Shown here: positions 42,308 through 54,008 of the stretch, piece by piece | How the letters are laid out: every line of letters starts with the position of its first letter | Numbering within the stretch: position 1 is the stretch's first letter | NCBI GenBank assembly: GCA_030770535.1 | Contig: JASVEC010000016.1 | Location: 434,001-498,000 of the forward strand | Source of the DNA: Batkoa obscura | Taxonomy: Eukaryota > Entomophthoromycota > Entomophthoromycetes > Entomophthorales > Batkoaceae | Length of the DNA: 64,000 nucleotides | Direction: 5' to 3' | The notes under the pieces: model-generated | Told to the model about the DNA's origin: nothing | What the model saw: the letters and a program-made list of their open reading frames with translations, nothing else | Databases searched by the model: none | Position numbers and translations under genes: made by a program

Positions 42308-42778
42308 GGTGTGAAATCTGGTACTCAGTATTTGGAGTCAAGAACAGCTATTGCTGGGTTGATTACACTATAAGTTCAAATGTCTTAGTTTATATGAGTA
42401 ATATAGACTTGGATTATGAGGAATAGCACGTAATAGGTTACAAGCTATATAAGACAAATAGAATAGACAATACTAATGTAAAACCTACGTAAAATACTAT
42501 TAAGAAAACTTAGTGGGTTTATTAAATGTACGAGATATCAGGGAATAATTCAGTTAAAAAGCATAGAGCTATTGTGTTTTAGAATCTCCTTTATACTCCG
42601 ATAAGTATAAATATCAAAACGAGAGGATAATATTTTTGAGACGAAGATAGAAATTCTCTTAGCAAATCAGAATAAGAGCATGGGAATAACTGTCTCTATA
42701 ATCGAGAATACAACAGCTTAGGCGATTATTATACTATAGTTAACCATGGAGCTGAGAAAACGATATTTCACAGGTTTA
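42308..42778 (-). repeat. LTR-like fossil, arm 2 (possible solo LTR)
   Basis: Inverted copy of 37440-37907, with the same TGTGAAAT...ATTTCACA ends. The two lie 4.4 kb apart in opposite orientation and so are not the paired ends of one element. It interrupts or truncates a MITE, which dates it after that MITE. Confidence 0.45.
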
Positions 42779-43037
42779 AAAAACCTGGATTATATTTCTA
42801 AATTTCAATATTAGAATTTTAATTTTAAAATCACGATTATCATACTGATTATTATTAGAATGACTCTAATCACTATTTTAATTTAAACTTTAATAGTAGT
42901 AAAAAATATAGATGAAACAACAAATTGAAATAAATATATAAGATAATTAATATTAAAAAAACAATCTTCTAAAAAAGAATTTTAAATTTTTTTAAATTTT
43001 AATAAAATACTAAATTAAATTTTTGAAATTATATATA

Positions 43038-43136
43038 TGGGGATGTTTTTTTGATTTCATTACTTTTCCCATCTTTTAAGCGTTATTTGAATGGAAAGAT
43101 TGTTGGTAAATTCTTAACCAAAAAAATACATCCCCA
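43038..43136 (+). repeat. TGGGG foldback MITE copy
   Basis: A 99-bp well-kept copy flanked by TA on both sides, TGGGGATGTTTTTTTGATTT to ATACATCCCCA. Confidence 0.88.
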
Positions 43137-43361
43137 TATATTTAATTCATGCAAAAATTAATTTTATAAATTTAACTCATTTAAAACTAATCAGTTATAT
43201 CACAATTAATAAATTAAGGTTTTTATTTTTTTATTTTGATGGTTATATTCTTAGTTATTTTACCAAGCTCGCCTTTATAACTATGCAAAAAAAGTTGATA
43301 GTTTACCTAGTTTAATTATACTTGTCGTACATTTTATAAGGAAAAGGGTTTTTTAATTATA

Positions 43362-43460
43362 AGGGGATGTTTTTTGTGTTTAAGAATTCTATTAACAATC
43401 TTTCCATTCAAATAGCGCTTAAAAGATGGGAAAAGTAATGAAATCAAAAAAACATCCCCA
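43362..43460 (-). repeat. TGGGG foldback MITE copy
   Basis: A 99-bp copy with AGGGGATG left and AACATCCCCA right ends, flanked by TA. Confidence 0.85.
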
Positions 43461-43471
43461 TATGATATACA

Positions 43472-43553
43472 AGGATGTTTGTTGTTTTGAAATTCGCTAA
43501 TGCTTTTTCCACTTGATAGCACTTAAAAATGGAAAAAACATGAAATCCACAAA
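43472..43553 (-). repeat. Degraded TGGGG foldback MITE
   Basis: A worn copy right after the previous one: AATTCGCTAATGCTTTTTCC, GATAGCACTTAAAAATGG, AAATGCTCAAATA. Confidence 0.55.
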
Positions 43554-43939
43554 AAATGCTCAAATATTTTATAATTGAAAAGTGTTTGCTTATAAAATGT
43601 AACGCAAATATCTTTATCTCTAAAGTAGATAAATTGATTCTTTTTCACAATTGTGGATATATAAGGTATTCTTACCTAAAATGTCGCAAAATTCGACTTA
43701 AGAAATAGTGGCATTGTTAGTTAAAACAGTAATTAGATTTAAGATTTTTAATAGAATTAATTTTATAATTTAATCAAAATCAAAATTATATTTATTTTGT
43801 TTCATAATGGCCAATAATAAAGTATTGGTTGTTTTTTATTGATGTAAAATAGTCCCTATTAAAAGATTAAAAGTTAATGCTATAGTGTGGAAGCCAATTA
43901 TAAAGATTTTTATTCTAACTCGTGGTTTTGGATTGAACT

Positions 43940-44035
43940 TGGTGTATTTTTGTGTTTAAGAATTTTACTAACAAGTTTTGCGCTTAAGTAGCGCTTAAAA
44001 GATGAAAAAAGTGATGAAGCCAAAAGATATCCCCA
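43940..44035 (-). repeat. TGGGG foldback MITE copy
   Basis: Copy with TGGTGTATTTTTGTG start and GATATCCCCA end; middle block TTGCGCTTAAGTAGCGCTTA. Confidence 0.8.
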
Positions 44036-44618
44036 TTTTATTTAAATTAGTGATAACTGCAAAAGTAACTTTACTGTTGCAATCTATAACCATTATTATG
44101 AAAACTACAAAATTTGCGATATGTTAGGTGAGAATACCTAATAAGTTTGTTGGAACAACTCTAGACCTTCCACTCTCCCACTTTAACAGATGTAGAAGAT
44201 GGTATGAAATAGTGGGATTGGCTATTGGTTTATAATGAAGCGGTTTTTGTTATTATATTTTCTGTTTTATTTATACAATCAAATAGTGTAACTCATTTGT
44301 TATCTTTTCATATATATCTCAAATAATAAAAAATAACAGTGAGACTATTAATTAGAAACTTCCGACTACATCACCTTAAGTTGAAAAAAGCGAAGTTTAA
44401 AGCAATCGTATTTCCAGCAAGTGATGTGAAAAATGGAGAATTTCCACCAATAAAACAAAGATAAGTAGAACTTCATTAAAATAAGCAAATAAAATTAATG
44501 AATCTTTCAATTTTAAAAAATTAAAAGGTAAACTGATAAATAAATTTTGACTAATAAAATACTGATCCCAGTTTGAACTAAAGTAAAACCTTTATTAAAA
44601 AAAGACAGTAATTAAACA

Positions 44619-47360
44619 ATGACAACAAGCAATATGAATTTCGGTCCTGAATGGTACTGAATAAAAAACTAAAAAAGTACTTTTTAATTACTAACTTTCT
44701 TAATTTAGGATGAGAAAACTAGCTAGTACTGATAAAGCAGCCAGCTCTGATTCTATCGAACAAGACTCGACTCTTCAAGAGCCTTCTCAATTACCCACTA
44801 ATACGACCTCTTACTCTTCGATAACTGGTAAACTTCGGGAAGATGGTAGTCGTTCAGAGGATAATGATACTATTGATAGTTTAAATCCGTTTAAATATAG
44901 TAAAGAGTATATGTTAAGTTTTTTTAAAGAAATAGCTGCTCCTCTAGACTTCGAAAAACATGAAATTGCTAGTGTTGAAGAATGTTTACAACCCATTTCA
45001 TTTTCGCCATTAAGTGAATTGGAGCAAAAGGTTACTTTATTTTTTAAATCTTTTTATGGGAAAAGAGTTAATAAGGTTATTTTTAGCTTATTTCTAGTGG
45101 TCAAGTAAACTCTTCTTCTAACCGTAGAATAGTGCAAAACCAACATACTCAAAATCAACAGCATCGTAACTTGGAACGTAATAACCGTGAAGGTAACACT
45201 AATAGAGGTGGTAGAGGTGGTAAAAATTTTCTTAAAATGTATTCATATAAATTCTAATATACAAATCCATTTAATTTAGGTGCAAGGACGAACTATAATA
45301 GAAATAATGGTGGTGGTGGTGGATGGGGTAATGTTAGTAAGTCTTCAATTGGTACCTTTGGTAGCGATGGTGTGTTTCGAATGGAAGGAGCAGGCGATTC
45401 TTTAGAAGGTAGTGATTTTGCTATGACCGCTGAAATGTTTGAAGCTGAAAGAAGAGTAAGTTTATTTAGGTTTGATTCTACTTAAATTTTAATAATTTAA
45501 AAGGCTTACCACCGTAATAATCAGAATCGTGGAGGCAGTGGACATCAAGATGATTCCTTAGATGGATTTGAAACAGTAGGCGGAAGAGGAGGAAGAGGGT
45601 CTCTTAAAAACATATTAGTTGGTTTACCAGGAGCAGATGAACAAGAAGAGTTTAATATGTTTAATCCAGAAGATGTATCTAATTGGTATTATAATGATCC
45701 AACTGGTGTAACTCAAGGACCGTTTACTGGATTTGAAATGCATGAATGGTATATTGCTGGGTATTTTCAAGGAGATTTACTAGTCCGACGTGAAACGGAT
45801 TCTAGCTTTGAACCATTAGCCCATCTTATTAATCGAATTGGCGATGATGAAAAACCCTTTTTAACACCACCACGTTCTTCTCATCTTAAAACTATACTTA
45901 CACCACGTAGTGCACGTTTTAATTTTAGCAATTTTGATAGTGAGCCTGATAATACCTTTGGTGATTTTAGTAAATCTCAAGCGTATGGTAACTTTTTAAC
46001 TTCTAATCCTTTAAGCAACAATATTTATAACCAACAATCGGATCTTCATCAACAATCTTATTTGAATCAATTCAGTCCAAGCATGGTGCGTAACCCTTAT
46101 GATGAAGCTGCTTATTATAAAGCTCAACAAGTACAACAAGAAAGACAATTATTTTTACAACAACAAATGGCTCATCCATTCTCCTCTAATCCCTATAATT
46201 CAATGCATAGTGGTATCGTAGCTAATGACAACCAGCATTTATATAATACTCATTCTCAATCGATTCATCAAGGTAATGTTTGGAATAATAATCCAAGTGC
46301 AAGTAACCAGCAAGCTTATTCTAATCCAATTGAAAAACATTCTCAAAGTCCAACTGAGAAGGAAGAAAATGTATCAAAGATAGCTGAAGATAAAGTAGTA
46401 GCTGGTCTTAATAAACTTAATATCAATGAAGAGAAGAGTAAAGTTAGTCCCGAAGAAGGTAAAGCTTCAACTGCAACCAATGAAACAAAAGTTAAGGGCA
46501 ACAATAAAGCTAAGGGATCACCACATAATAATAAACAAGAATTAAAAGAAGAGAATGGTAATAAGAAAGTAGCTGAAAAACCAGTCAAAAGTGGGTTACC
46601 ATCTACACCAGCTCCTTGGCAAGGCTCAAGTAAACCAACCAAATCATTAAGAGAAATTCAATTGGAAGAAGAAGCTCAAATGAAATCACGTGCAGCTAAC
46701 CAATCCAGTGAACCTAAAAGATATGCAGATACTCTGGCTAAAGTAAGTTTTATTATAATAATGTAAGATGATGAGTGATATTAATGATATTTTATTTTTT
46801 TATAGAAAACTACTCCTGGATGGAATTCAGTAGCTCAACAAAGTAGTACTGTTGTAAAGAGTTCTTCAAGCCAAAGGTAAGTTAAAATTGATTATTAAAT
46901 AAAAAGTAATATTAATATTGTTTTTTAGTAATAAAAATAAAGGAGGATCCAGTCAACCAAGTGAAAAATTTATTAACTGGATAAGATCTATGTTCCGTAC
47001 TTTTGTTGAAATCAACGGTAAGTGGTTCTATTAAAATTCAGCAATAACATTAAATACTAATTTTTAACTACAATAGCTGACGAACTTATCAATATGTTAT
47101 TAAGTTTCCCCATGGATCCATCCCCACAATTTAAAGAAATTGTTAAAGATATGTTTTTAGAACAACAAAGTAAAGGCAATCATAACATTGTAGATCATCG
47201 TAAATTTGCTGAAGAATTCATTATACGTCGTAAAATTGATGCAGGAATATTAAACAGCTCCGCTTTACCTAATAATCCATTGAAAGTACCTACTTTAAGT
47301 AAAAGTGAAACAAATGAATCATTTCAACTTGTTGGTAAAAAAAATCGTAAAAGAGTTTGA
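44619..47360 (+). CDS. GYF-domain protein (GIGYF/Smy2-like)
   Basis: Eight exons (44619-44653, 44709-45030, 45087-45219, 45280-45455, 45504-46742, 46806-46876, 46929-47017, 47077-47360) give 782 residues in frame. The N-terminus starts MTTSNMNFGPEWMRKL. Residues about 170-270 are Asn/Gly/Arg-rich with RGGRGG motifs. The GYF domain is at about 280-335: NWYYNDPTGVTQGPFTGFEM, then HEWYIAGYFQGDLLVRR, with the W-x-Y-x-D and GPF core that binds proline-rich peptides. A Gln/Asn-rich low-complexity middle, a Lys-rich linker and a C-terminal segment (KFINWIRSMFRTFVEINADE) follow; it ends VGKKNRKRV, as GIGYF/Smy2 relatives often do. The family links 4E-HP/eIF4E-type cap binding and mRNA repression, or ER-to-Golgi trafficking genes in yeast (SMY2, SYH1). 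Confidence 0.85.
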
Positions 47361-47575
47361 TTGATATCAAAGTTGAAAATTTATTGAATTTGAAATAAAA
47401 TAATAAATTTTATAATTAAAGCAAATGATTTTTAATTTATTATTAAAACTATTTTATCTTTATTATTATTATTATTAAAAATGTTTTATTGAATAATAAA
47501 GCCTTAATAATTTTATTTTGATAAATAAAATGAAAAGATAAAATTCAAAGAGAAAGGAATAGAATTAATATATTT

Positions 47576-48232
47576 TTAAATTGATAAAAGATATTTATTA
47601 ATGAAAGAAGTAAATGATTCTGAAATCAATGTAAAAAAGAGACCAGTAATTAGACCAAATAACCCTGCTAAAAAAAAGAAAGCAATAATGAAACCAAATT
47701 TAAAATAAATTAATCTTAGAACTCTATAAGGTAATGTATAAAATAAATGCTTTACAATCTGAAAACAATATATTATTATTGTAAAAATAATACTTGTGAA
47801 ATAAGTCAATATAGTGATAGAAATTGAATAGATTGATTTTGCTACTTGAAAAATGATTTGAAGTAGGTAAATAATTGCTTTTAGAGGCAATTGTATCAAA
47901 TAAATCAATTGATTACGTCGAGTTATTAATTCTTCTTGATTTAATTTCTTCTTATTTTTTTTGAATCGTTGATTTAACGGGGAGAAATGATTTAATATAT
48001 TAAATAGTTGATTAAAATTCGATGGGACTAATTTTTCATTGTTGGTATTATCGTTATGAGTATGAGTAGTTAAAATCCTAGAATTAGAATGAGCTTGTTC
48101 AATACAATTTTGTTGGTTTGAGGAATATAATAATAGATTTTTATTGCATGTTTGTGAATCTTGTAGTTGGCTACTTGTAAATGAGTATAGGGATAATAAG
48201 GGTAATAAAATAAAATAAAAATAAAAGTTCAT
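47576..48232 (-). CDS. Multi-pass membrane protein, unknown
   Basis: An uninterrupted frame; from the ATG at 48232 it gives 218 residues. An upstream in-frame ATG at 48337 would add 35 residues of basic/hydrophobic sequence. I prefer the inner start because it puts a good signal peptide (MNFYFYFILLPLLSLYSFTS) first. A polar lumenal part with Asn/His/Ser (residues about 20-90) is followed by a basic patch (RFKKNKKKLNQEE), then three or four hydrophobic segments (IIYLLQIIFQVAKSIYSISI; YFTSIIFTIIIYCFQIV; FIIAFFFLAGLFGLITGLFF). No family recognised. It is convergent with the GYF gene and divergent from SF3B6, with about 200 bp of shared upstream DNA. Confidence 0.6.
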   Translation of the reverse strand: MNFYFYFILLPLLSLYSFTSSQLQDSQTCNKNLLLYSSNQQNCIEQAHSNSRILTTHTHNDNTNNEKLVPSNFNQLFNILNHFSPLNQRFKKNKKKLNQEELITRRNQLIYLIQLPLKAIIYLLQIIFQVAKSIYSISITILTYFTSIIFTIIIYCFQIVKHLFYTLPYRVLRLIYFKFGFIIAFFFLAGLFGLITGLFFTLISESFTSFINKYLLSI

Positions 48233-48436
48233 TATGAAGTATTTGAACAATATTAAAAGATAGAATCTTTTGAATTTTAATAAGATCCTTAAATGAAATC
48301 TAACACCGAATGCAACAAAATTGCTATTTTTTTGCAATAAGCCATTTTTTGCAAACAGGAGCTTAGTTTCAATGCTTTTTTTAATGTTTAGTTTTTTAGT
48401 TTTTCATTTATTTTATTATCAATATTACTATAAAAA

Positions 48437-49135
48437 ATGGCTATGGCATCGAATCGATTAAAGATAGGGGTAAGTAAATAAAATAGACAATTTTAATGAA
48501 AGTACTTATTGATATCTAATTTGATAGACTCGTCTCCCACCCGAAGTTAATAGGGTATTATTTATAAGGTAAGTTAAAATTAGAAAATATTTTGAGATTT
48601 AAGATATTGAATTAAGACTTATTAACTATTTGTTTTTCTTTAAAAAGGAATTTACCATTTAAAGTAACTGGAGAAGATATGTATGATTTATTTGGTAAAT
48701 ATGGGGCTATTAGACAGATCAGAATGTAAGTATCATTAATAATTATCAATCAAACGAATTCATTTTTTTAAAATTTGTTTTAGTGGTAATAGCAATGACA
48801 CTCGAGGAACTGGATTTGTTATTTATGAAGATATATTTGATGCTAAAGCAGCATGTGATCATTTGAATGGTTTTAATATTCAAGGAAGATATTTAGTTGT
48901 ACTTTATTATCAAGCAGCTAAACAACAAAAAAAACTGGATAATATTGCTAAAGAAAAAGAGTTAAATGAACTTAAAAAGTAGGTTTTATTTTATCTAATA
49001 TGTTATTTTTTTAAATATTTTTTTAATTAGAAAACATAATTTATAAATCTATTTTTTTAAATAAATAGGTATATTAATAAAACAGATAATAAAGTTGATA
49101 AATTCACTTATTTTATATTTTTATTTTATTTATAA
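48437..49135 (+). CDS. SF3B6: Splicing factor 3B subunit 6 (p14)
   Basis: Five exons (48437-48469, 48528-48568, 48648-48725, 48784-48978, 49069-49135) give 137 residues. The sequence follows SF3B6/p14 closely: [17 protein letters not shown] (RNP2), [17 protein letters not shown], the RNP1-like [16 protein letters not shown], and [20 protein letters not shown]. The protein binds the branch-point adenosine within the U2 snRNP SF3b complex through SF3B1. Reading through the last donor gives a stop at 48982 and 116 residues; I chose the extra exon because KYINKTDN matches the KYGINTD end of the family. The gene's 3' end nearly touches that of the convergent PTPA gene. Confidence 0.9.
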
Positions 49136-49176
49136 CTTATACATATAATTATATTTTATTTATAACTTCTAAATAA

Positions 49177-50406
49177 TTAATCAAATGGAAGTCTAGTAGG
49201 AAGAGTATTTGATTGATGATTAATAGATTTAGCTCCAATAGCGGAAGGAATTCTAACTGAACAACAAGAAGGGTGTTCTTGACCAAAAGCATAAACATGA
49301 GCATGTTCATTTTCATTATGATTTTCTGGAACGATATGACCAGTTTCAAAGTTTATTAGAGTGCCAAATAAAAAATGTTGAACAATTGGTAGTTTATTTA
49401 ATACTTCTTTCAAATACATTTTAATCATACCTTGATTCACCTTTAGCCAAGTTTTAACTCCAGATATATCATCTAACATTGGTGAATGCCAACGTAAAGA
49501 TTCTGATTTAACTGAATTAACAAATTGAATACATGCTAAATATTCATAATGTTGACTAAATTCTTCTACTATTTCATTATCATGAATACATTTTGGTCGA
49601 AAATGAGGATGATTTATTAATTGAGCTGAACCAAATAAAAAAGGTAGAAAATGATAATCATCTAAACCCCATACCCCATGACTACCCGCTGGCTCTAGCC
49701 AATAAATAAATTGTAGTTTTCGCATTACTTTAATATACTGATGAAAAACTTTTAATATTAATGAAGGATAATCAACTTCAGATATTAAATTAAGTTTTTT
49801 TAAACATAGTCTATGTGAAATAGAAAATACCATTATATTATAATTATTAATATTATTAAAATTAAAACTTACAAAAAGCACATAAAATTAACTTCATGAC
49901 CAGTACCATAATCAATACGATTATAATCTCCAAAACTATCATAAAGATATTTAGATATTTCAACTATACTTTCTTTTGGCTCAATAAATTCTTTTAATAA
50001 TTCTGGAATTAACTAAAGTATCATTAGTAACTAATTTAAATACTATTTATTATTATTATTTAGCTTACCTCTTTTACTTTATTATACCAAGTTTTAAAGG
50101 CCGGATTACCAAATCTTGATTTACCTACTTCTTCAGGTGGTATATTATCAACTAAATTATATAATTTGTCTAATACATTTAATATATTTTTAACTAACTA
50201 AATAAATAAAAATCAACATTAATTTTTAAATCAACTAAATCAATATTTACCTCTGATACTTTTATTTCTTCCGTTGTCTTTTTACCAATAACAGAATCAT
50301 TTAATTTTAATATAAAATCTACATAATCTTTGTAAGCTGAAGACTCCTGATATTGCTCTAAATCTTCCTTAGTTAAAATTGTTTTAATAGGTACTTTAAA
50401 CATCAT
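49177..50406 (-). CDS. PP2A phosphatase activator (PTPA)
   Basis: Four exons (50251-50406, 50069-50197, 49873-50012, 49177-49810) give 352 residues. Family landmarks: FGNPAFKTWYNKV, the nucleotide-binding region DSFGDYNRIDYGTGHEVNFM, then WLEPAGSHGVWGLDDYHFLP, FLFGSAQL and the CIQFVNSVKSESLRWHSPML substrate loop. PTPA/Rrd proteins are ATP-dependent prolyl isomerase-like activators that load metal into the PP2A catalytic subunit. The first codon could also be the second Met (50403). The C-terminus (HPSCCSVRIPSAIGA) goes a little past the core domain. Which of the two fungal paralog groups (RRD1 or RRD2) it belongs to is not determined. Confidence 0.92.
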
Positions 50407-50631
50407 TATAATATTTATTTTTAGAATTCTAAAATTTTATAATCACTAAAATAATAACTATTGAATTCAATGTCTTTAAAAAAATAATTCAAATTCAACC
50501 AATAAAAACTTCATAAATAACTAAGTGTCAATGTAATCAAAATTTATTTTATTTATTTAATGAAAAAATAAAAAAGCATATTTTATTGCATATATTATAT
50601 AGTTCATTGATTATAGTTTCAATAGTTCAAA

Positions 50632-51771
50632 TCAAATCATAGCTTTTGGTATACAAATATGATTATCTAAATCTCCTGGATAAATATGACCTTCACTAGT
50701 TAAAAATTCAAATACATTATCAATTTCAACACTGTTAAAGCCCTGCTGTACTAATTCTTGTTTTAATTTTTCTTTATGAGTACCCACATTTGGATTAGGT
50801 AAACTTTGATTAATATTATACATGAATCCTAACATCGCATTTGCTAAAGTAGTACGATCATGGGATTGAAGTCCTAATTGACTTTTCAAATTACCTACCA
50901 TCGAGTTATTTGAAAATTGAAGGTCTTTCTATATCAAATAAAAGATAGTTTATAGATAATTAAATTGAATATATGTAAAAACATTAAATTAAGCTTACTT
51001 TCATAGGTCTAGTTAATTGTAAATGAGATGTTAAAGCTTCCATAAAATGTAAAGTAATTTCATTACCATCTAAAATAGGTTGAAGACAAATAGCTAATAA
51101 TTGAATACTATTTCCAAATACTTTAACACTAGCAATAACTCGAATATATTCATCTTCTCTAAAATTAATAATTTAAAAATTAATTAATCAACTGATTAAT
51201 AGGATTACTTTATAGCATCTAATTGTTCATGAATATGAATGCCTTGATATCCTTGGTCACTTAAAAATACTCGAATGTCAACTAAACCGGTACCATCACT
51301 TAATTTAAATGATTTAAAAGAAGCTCCACTTTCAATAGTTGATGGTGTGCCCATTAAAATTACCTTTTTAAAAATTAATATTAATATGACATTTAAAAAT
51401 TATTTGAAAGAAATTATTGTTCTATTTTAACTTACATAATTCAATTCTACATTATCTAAAATTATTGGTTCATCTTTACCTGAAGGTAAATTCATCTCTT
51501 TTAATTGTTTAATTGTTACATATCGATAAGTATGTAATTTTTTCTATTAAATTATTAAATTAATGAGATGCGTTTAAAGTTTTTTTAAATGATCAAATCA
51601 AATTACTTTACTGCTCTCTAGAGAACCTTCTTCTTTTGGTATAAAGCCACCACCATTACTACCAAAGTTATTTGTATTAGCGGAATAAGGTTGATAACTA
51701 TCTATTTATAAACCATCAGTCTCTAAAATCATGCTTTTTGATATTTGATTGAAATTACTTTGATAACTCAT
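50632..51771 (-). CDS. RPA2: Replication protein A 32-kDa subunit
   Basis: Six exons (51759-51771, 51607-51701, 51436-51543, 51209-51363, 50999-51158, 50632-50928) give 275 residues. The first exon is only 13 nt; without that intron the N-terminus would hit a stop. The Gly-rich N-terminus (NNFGSNGGGF) is followed by the OB fold: LDNVELNYVILMGTPSTIES, KLSDGTGLVDIRVFL, EYIRVIASVKVFGNSIQLLA. The last 90 residues (LGLQSHDRTTLANAMLGF to GHIYPGDLDNHICIPKA) form the winged-helix that binds repair factors. RPA2 is the middle subunit of the ssDNA-binding RPA trimer for replication and repair. It lies head-to-tail with PTPA. Confidence 0.92.
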
Positions 51772-52034
51772 AATTTTCTGATTGATAAGAATGATGAAAA
51801 GATAAAAAACTTGAATTTGATGTTTTTTAAACTTTTTCTTAGTTTTGGGTTTTGGATTCGCAGTTTTTGGACAATGGAAATCCAAGCTATTTGCTTATTT
51901 TAGTAATAAAATATTGTTTATAGTAAATTTAAAATTTATTTAAAAAACTGATATTATATGATAAAGTAATACAATAATAAAAATGTTATATCATATGCTT
52001 GAAAGCTTTATAGATCTTATTGAAAAATATTCAA
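51772..52034. other. Intergenic, no gene seen
   Basis: Short AT-rich gap upstream of RPA2; presumably its promoter. Confidence 0.5.
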
Positions 52035-52669
52035 ATCACATCTTTAACTTGAGATAAAGCCAAAACAATTGTATGTCTAATTTTGGGAGCAATGGCATTA
52101 GAGATTTTATTAGCAGTTGTTTGTAGCCCTTCTGCTAGAGTTTCAACAGAAGTTTTAGAGTTTGGAAAAATTGAAGTTTCAGATTGACTGGTTTAGGCGT
52201 TAATATTACCAATTGAAATAGAACCAATATCAATTGTATATCTACCTTGACCAGACCCTATTCCGTGACCTTTACCTCTACCGCTACCACCTTTTTTAGT
52301 AATATTACTCTTGTTAGTTCCATTACTTTGTTTATTGCTTTCAGTGTTCTTTCTGTCCTGACTCTTTTTTTTCTTACTAATAATATCAAGTGATTCCGAT
52401 CTACTAGCTAACAAAGCGGTATTTATAGCAGCGTTTATCAATGATTAGTCTGCTTGAGTACCACTACTACTATCAATGCTATGATTATTAAGAAAGCTTC
52501 CAACTTTTTGAGTAACAAAATTAGCCATTTCTTTACCAGTAACTTTAGTTTCTTTTTGGCCTATTTTAGTAATGGGTTTAATGAATCTACATTTCAAGCT
52601 AAACAACTCTTCGGCTGATATCTGAGAGAATAAGAATAAAGTAGTTGATAAAATCATATAGAATCTCAT
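52035..52669 (-). pseudogene. Secreted Lys/Gly-rich protein, decayed paralog
   Basis: One reading frame with two in-frame stops aligns end to end with the intact gene at 53295-54008. Signal peptide MRFYMILSTTLFLFSQISA; then NFVTQKVGSFLNN versus GFANKKAEKFLGK; LLASRSESLDIISKKKKSQD versus LAAKSESPDTHSKSKNKKKH; GIGSGQGRYTIDIGSISIGN versus GWGGHKVGVGNISIGN; and the C-terminal APKIRHTIVLALSQVKDVI versus APKVKRTLALALSQIKDML. The stops are at codons that leave a 74-residue and an 82-residue open piece. Probably no longer makes the full protein. Confidence 0.75.
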
Positions 52670-53294
52670 ATTATATATATGATTTTGCTTATCAGAAACA
52701 AAATTAAGTTATTATTTAGTTAAAGAATTATAAGCTTTCTTAAAGGGTACTTATAATTGTTTTAAGGTGATAAGATAGCTTCATTACTTTTTGTTACCAT
52801 CTGATCTGAATATTAAATTTATTAAGTTTTGTATGTCATGTTTTGCTTTTTTCTATTAAAACTACTATTTTACTTGTTAATAGTGGTCGATGAAGCTGTA
52901 TCGATGACAGTTTACGAAATTATAAATAGTGATAATAGATTACAGTAGTAGCAATTAATGTTAATCGATTTATTGATTTAATTTTTTAACAGTATTTTTA
53001 AGTACTTTTTTGTACATAGACATTAACAGCTTTTAATAGGTTTTAAAAAAATAAGCAAAATACATTTAGATGCTTCTTTTATACAATATGATGATGTTTT
53101 TTTTATTTCACTACTTTTTCTATCTTTTGAGCACTATCTGAGTGGAAAGATTGTTAATAAAATTCTTAAACGAAAACATATCCCTATATCATATTTAATT
53201 GCCCATATAAAACCAGGATACTTTTGATAATAAATAAAAATAATAATAATAAACCGTTTAAAATTTCAAATTATTTATTTACCATCCCGAGTAT
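52670..53294. other. Intergenic with one MITE
   Basis: Gap between the decayed and intact paralogs, holding the MITE at 53089-53186; nothing else recognised. Confidence 0.55.
53089..53186 (+). repeat. TGGGG foldback MITE copy
   Basis: Diverged copy, TGATGATGTTTTTTTTATTT to ATATCCCTA, flanked by TA. Confidence 0.8.
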
Positions 53295-54008
53295 TTAAAG
53301 CATATCTTTAATTTGAGATAAAGCTAAAGCAAGTGTACGTTTAACTTTAGGAGCAGCGGCATTAAGAGCTCCTTTTACTGGACTTCCTTTTTGTGAAGCT
53401 CCTGGAGCTAAACTTTCTTGTCCTAAAGTACCAGCCGAAGCTTGAGAAGCCTGTGGGCTTTGGTCTCCAGGTTGAGTAGTTTGAGCACTAGTGTTACCAA
53501 TTGAAATATTTCCAACGCCAACCTTATGACCCCCCCAACCAAAGCTTTTGCCGCGACCTTTCCCTTTACCACCACTCTTCTTAGTATTACTCCCTTTCAC
53601 TTTACCAGGTCCTTTCGCCTTACTAGGACTATTCTTTTTACCTTTACCCTTCCCTTTACCCTTTCCTTTACCCTTTCCTTTACCACCCCATGAATGTTTT
53701 TTTTTGTTTTTACTCTTACTATGAGTATCAGGTGATTCAGATTTAGCAGCCAATGGAGTAGCCTCGCGATTTGTATTAGTATCAACCGTAGCCAATTGAT
53801 CAAATTTTCCACCATTAACACCTTTACCAAGGAATTTTTCTGCTTTTTTGTTAGCAAAACCAACTGCTTCTTTGCCCACAGTTTTAGCTATATCTTTACC
53901 TATATCCTTTAAAGATTGACTCAAACCTCCTTTAGCTTTTACTGATTCCTTGGCCTCGGTTTGGGAAAGTAAGAGAATGATGATTGGTAAAATTGTAATG
54001 AATTTCAT
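53295..54008 (-). CDS. Secreted Lys/Gly-rich basic protein (intact family member)
   Basis: An intact frame; I place the start at the ATG at 54008 (MKFITILPIIILLLSQTEA), giving 237 residues with a clean signal peptide; an ATG at 54035 adds nine residues. After the signal come an amphipathic helix region (LKDIGKDIAKTVGKEAVGF), a Ser/Thr/Asn-rich linker, and a basic block made of GKGKGK repeats broken by SPSKAKGPGK and KKSGGKGKGRGK (residues about 100-155). A Ser/Gln/Pro-rich segment and the conserved end PKVKRTLALALSQIKDML follow. No cysteines and no known domain. Two or three decayed relatives lie nearby (52035, 56650, perhaps 28720), so the family turns over fast. Basic secreted repeat proteins can coat cell walls or bind polyanions; this is a guess. 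Confidence 0.7.
   Translation of the reverse strand: MKFITILPIIILLLSQTEAKESVKAKGGLSQSLKDIGKDIAKTVGKEAVGFANKKAEKFLGKGVNGGKFDQLATVDTNTNREATPLAAKSESPDTHSKSKNKKKHSWGGKGKGKGKGKGKGKGKKNSPSKAKGPGKVKGSNTKKSGGKGKGRGKSFGWGGHKVGVGNISIGNTSAQTTQPGDQSPQASQASAGTLGQESLAPGASQKGSPVKGALNAAAPKVKRTLALALSQIKDML

Larger units (their letters stand above)
42779..44618. other. Repeat-rich intergenic region
   Basis: Four MITE copies (43038, 43362, about 43472 and 43940) in about 1 kb, otherwise no gene. The last 400 bp are the upstream region of the GYF gene. Confidence 0.55.

Noticed and set aside
37440-42778. One complete LTR retrotransposon between the two 470-bp repeats
   Set aside because: The repeats are in opposite orientation, and the DNA between them holds a DNA transposon and a host reductase gene.
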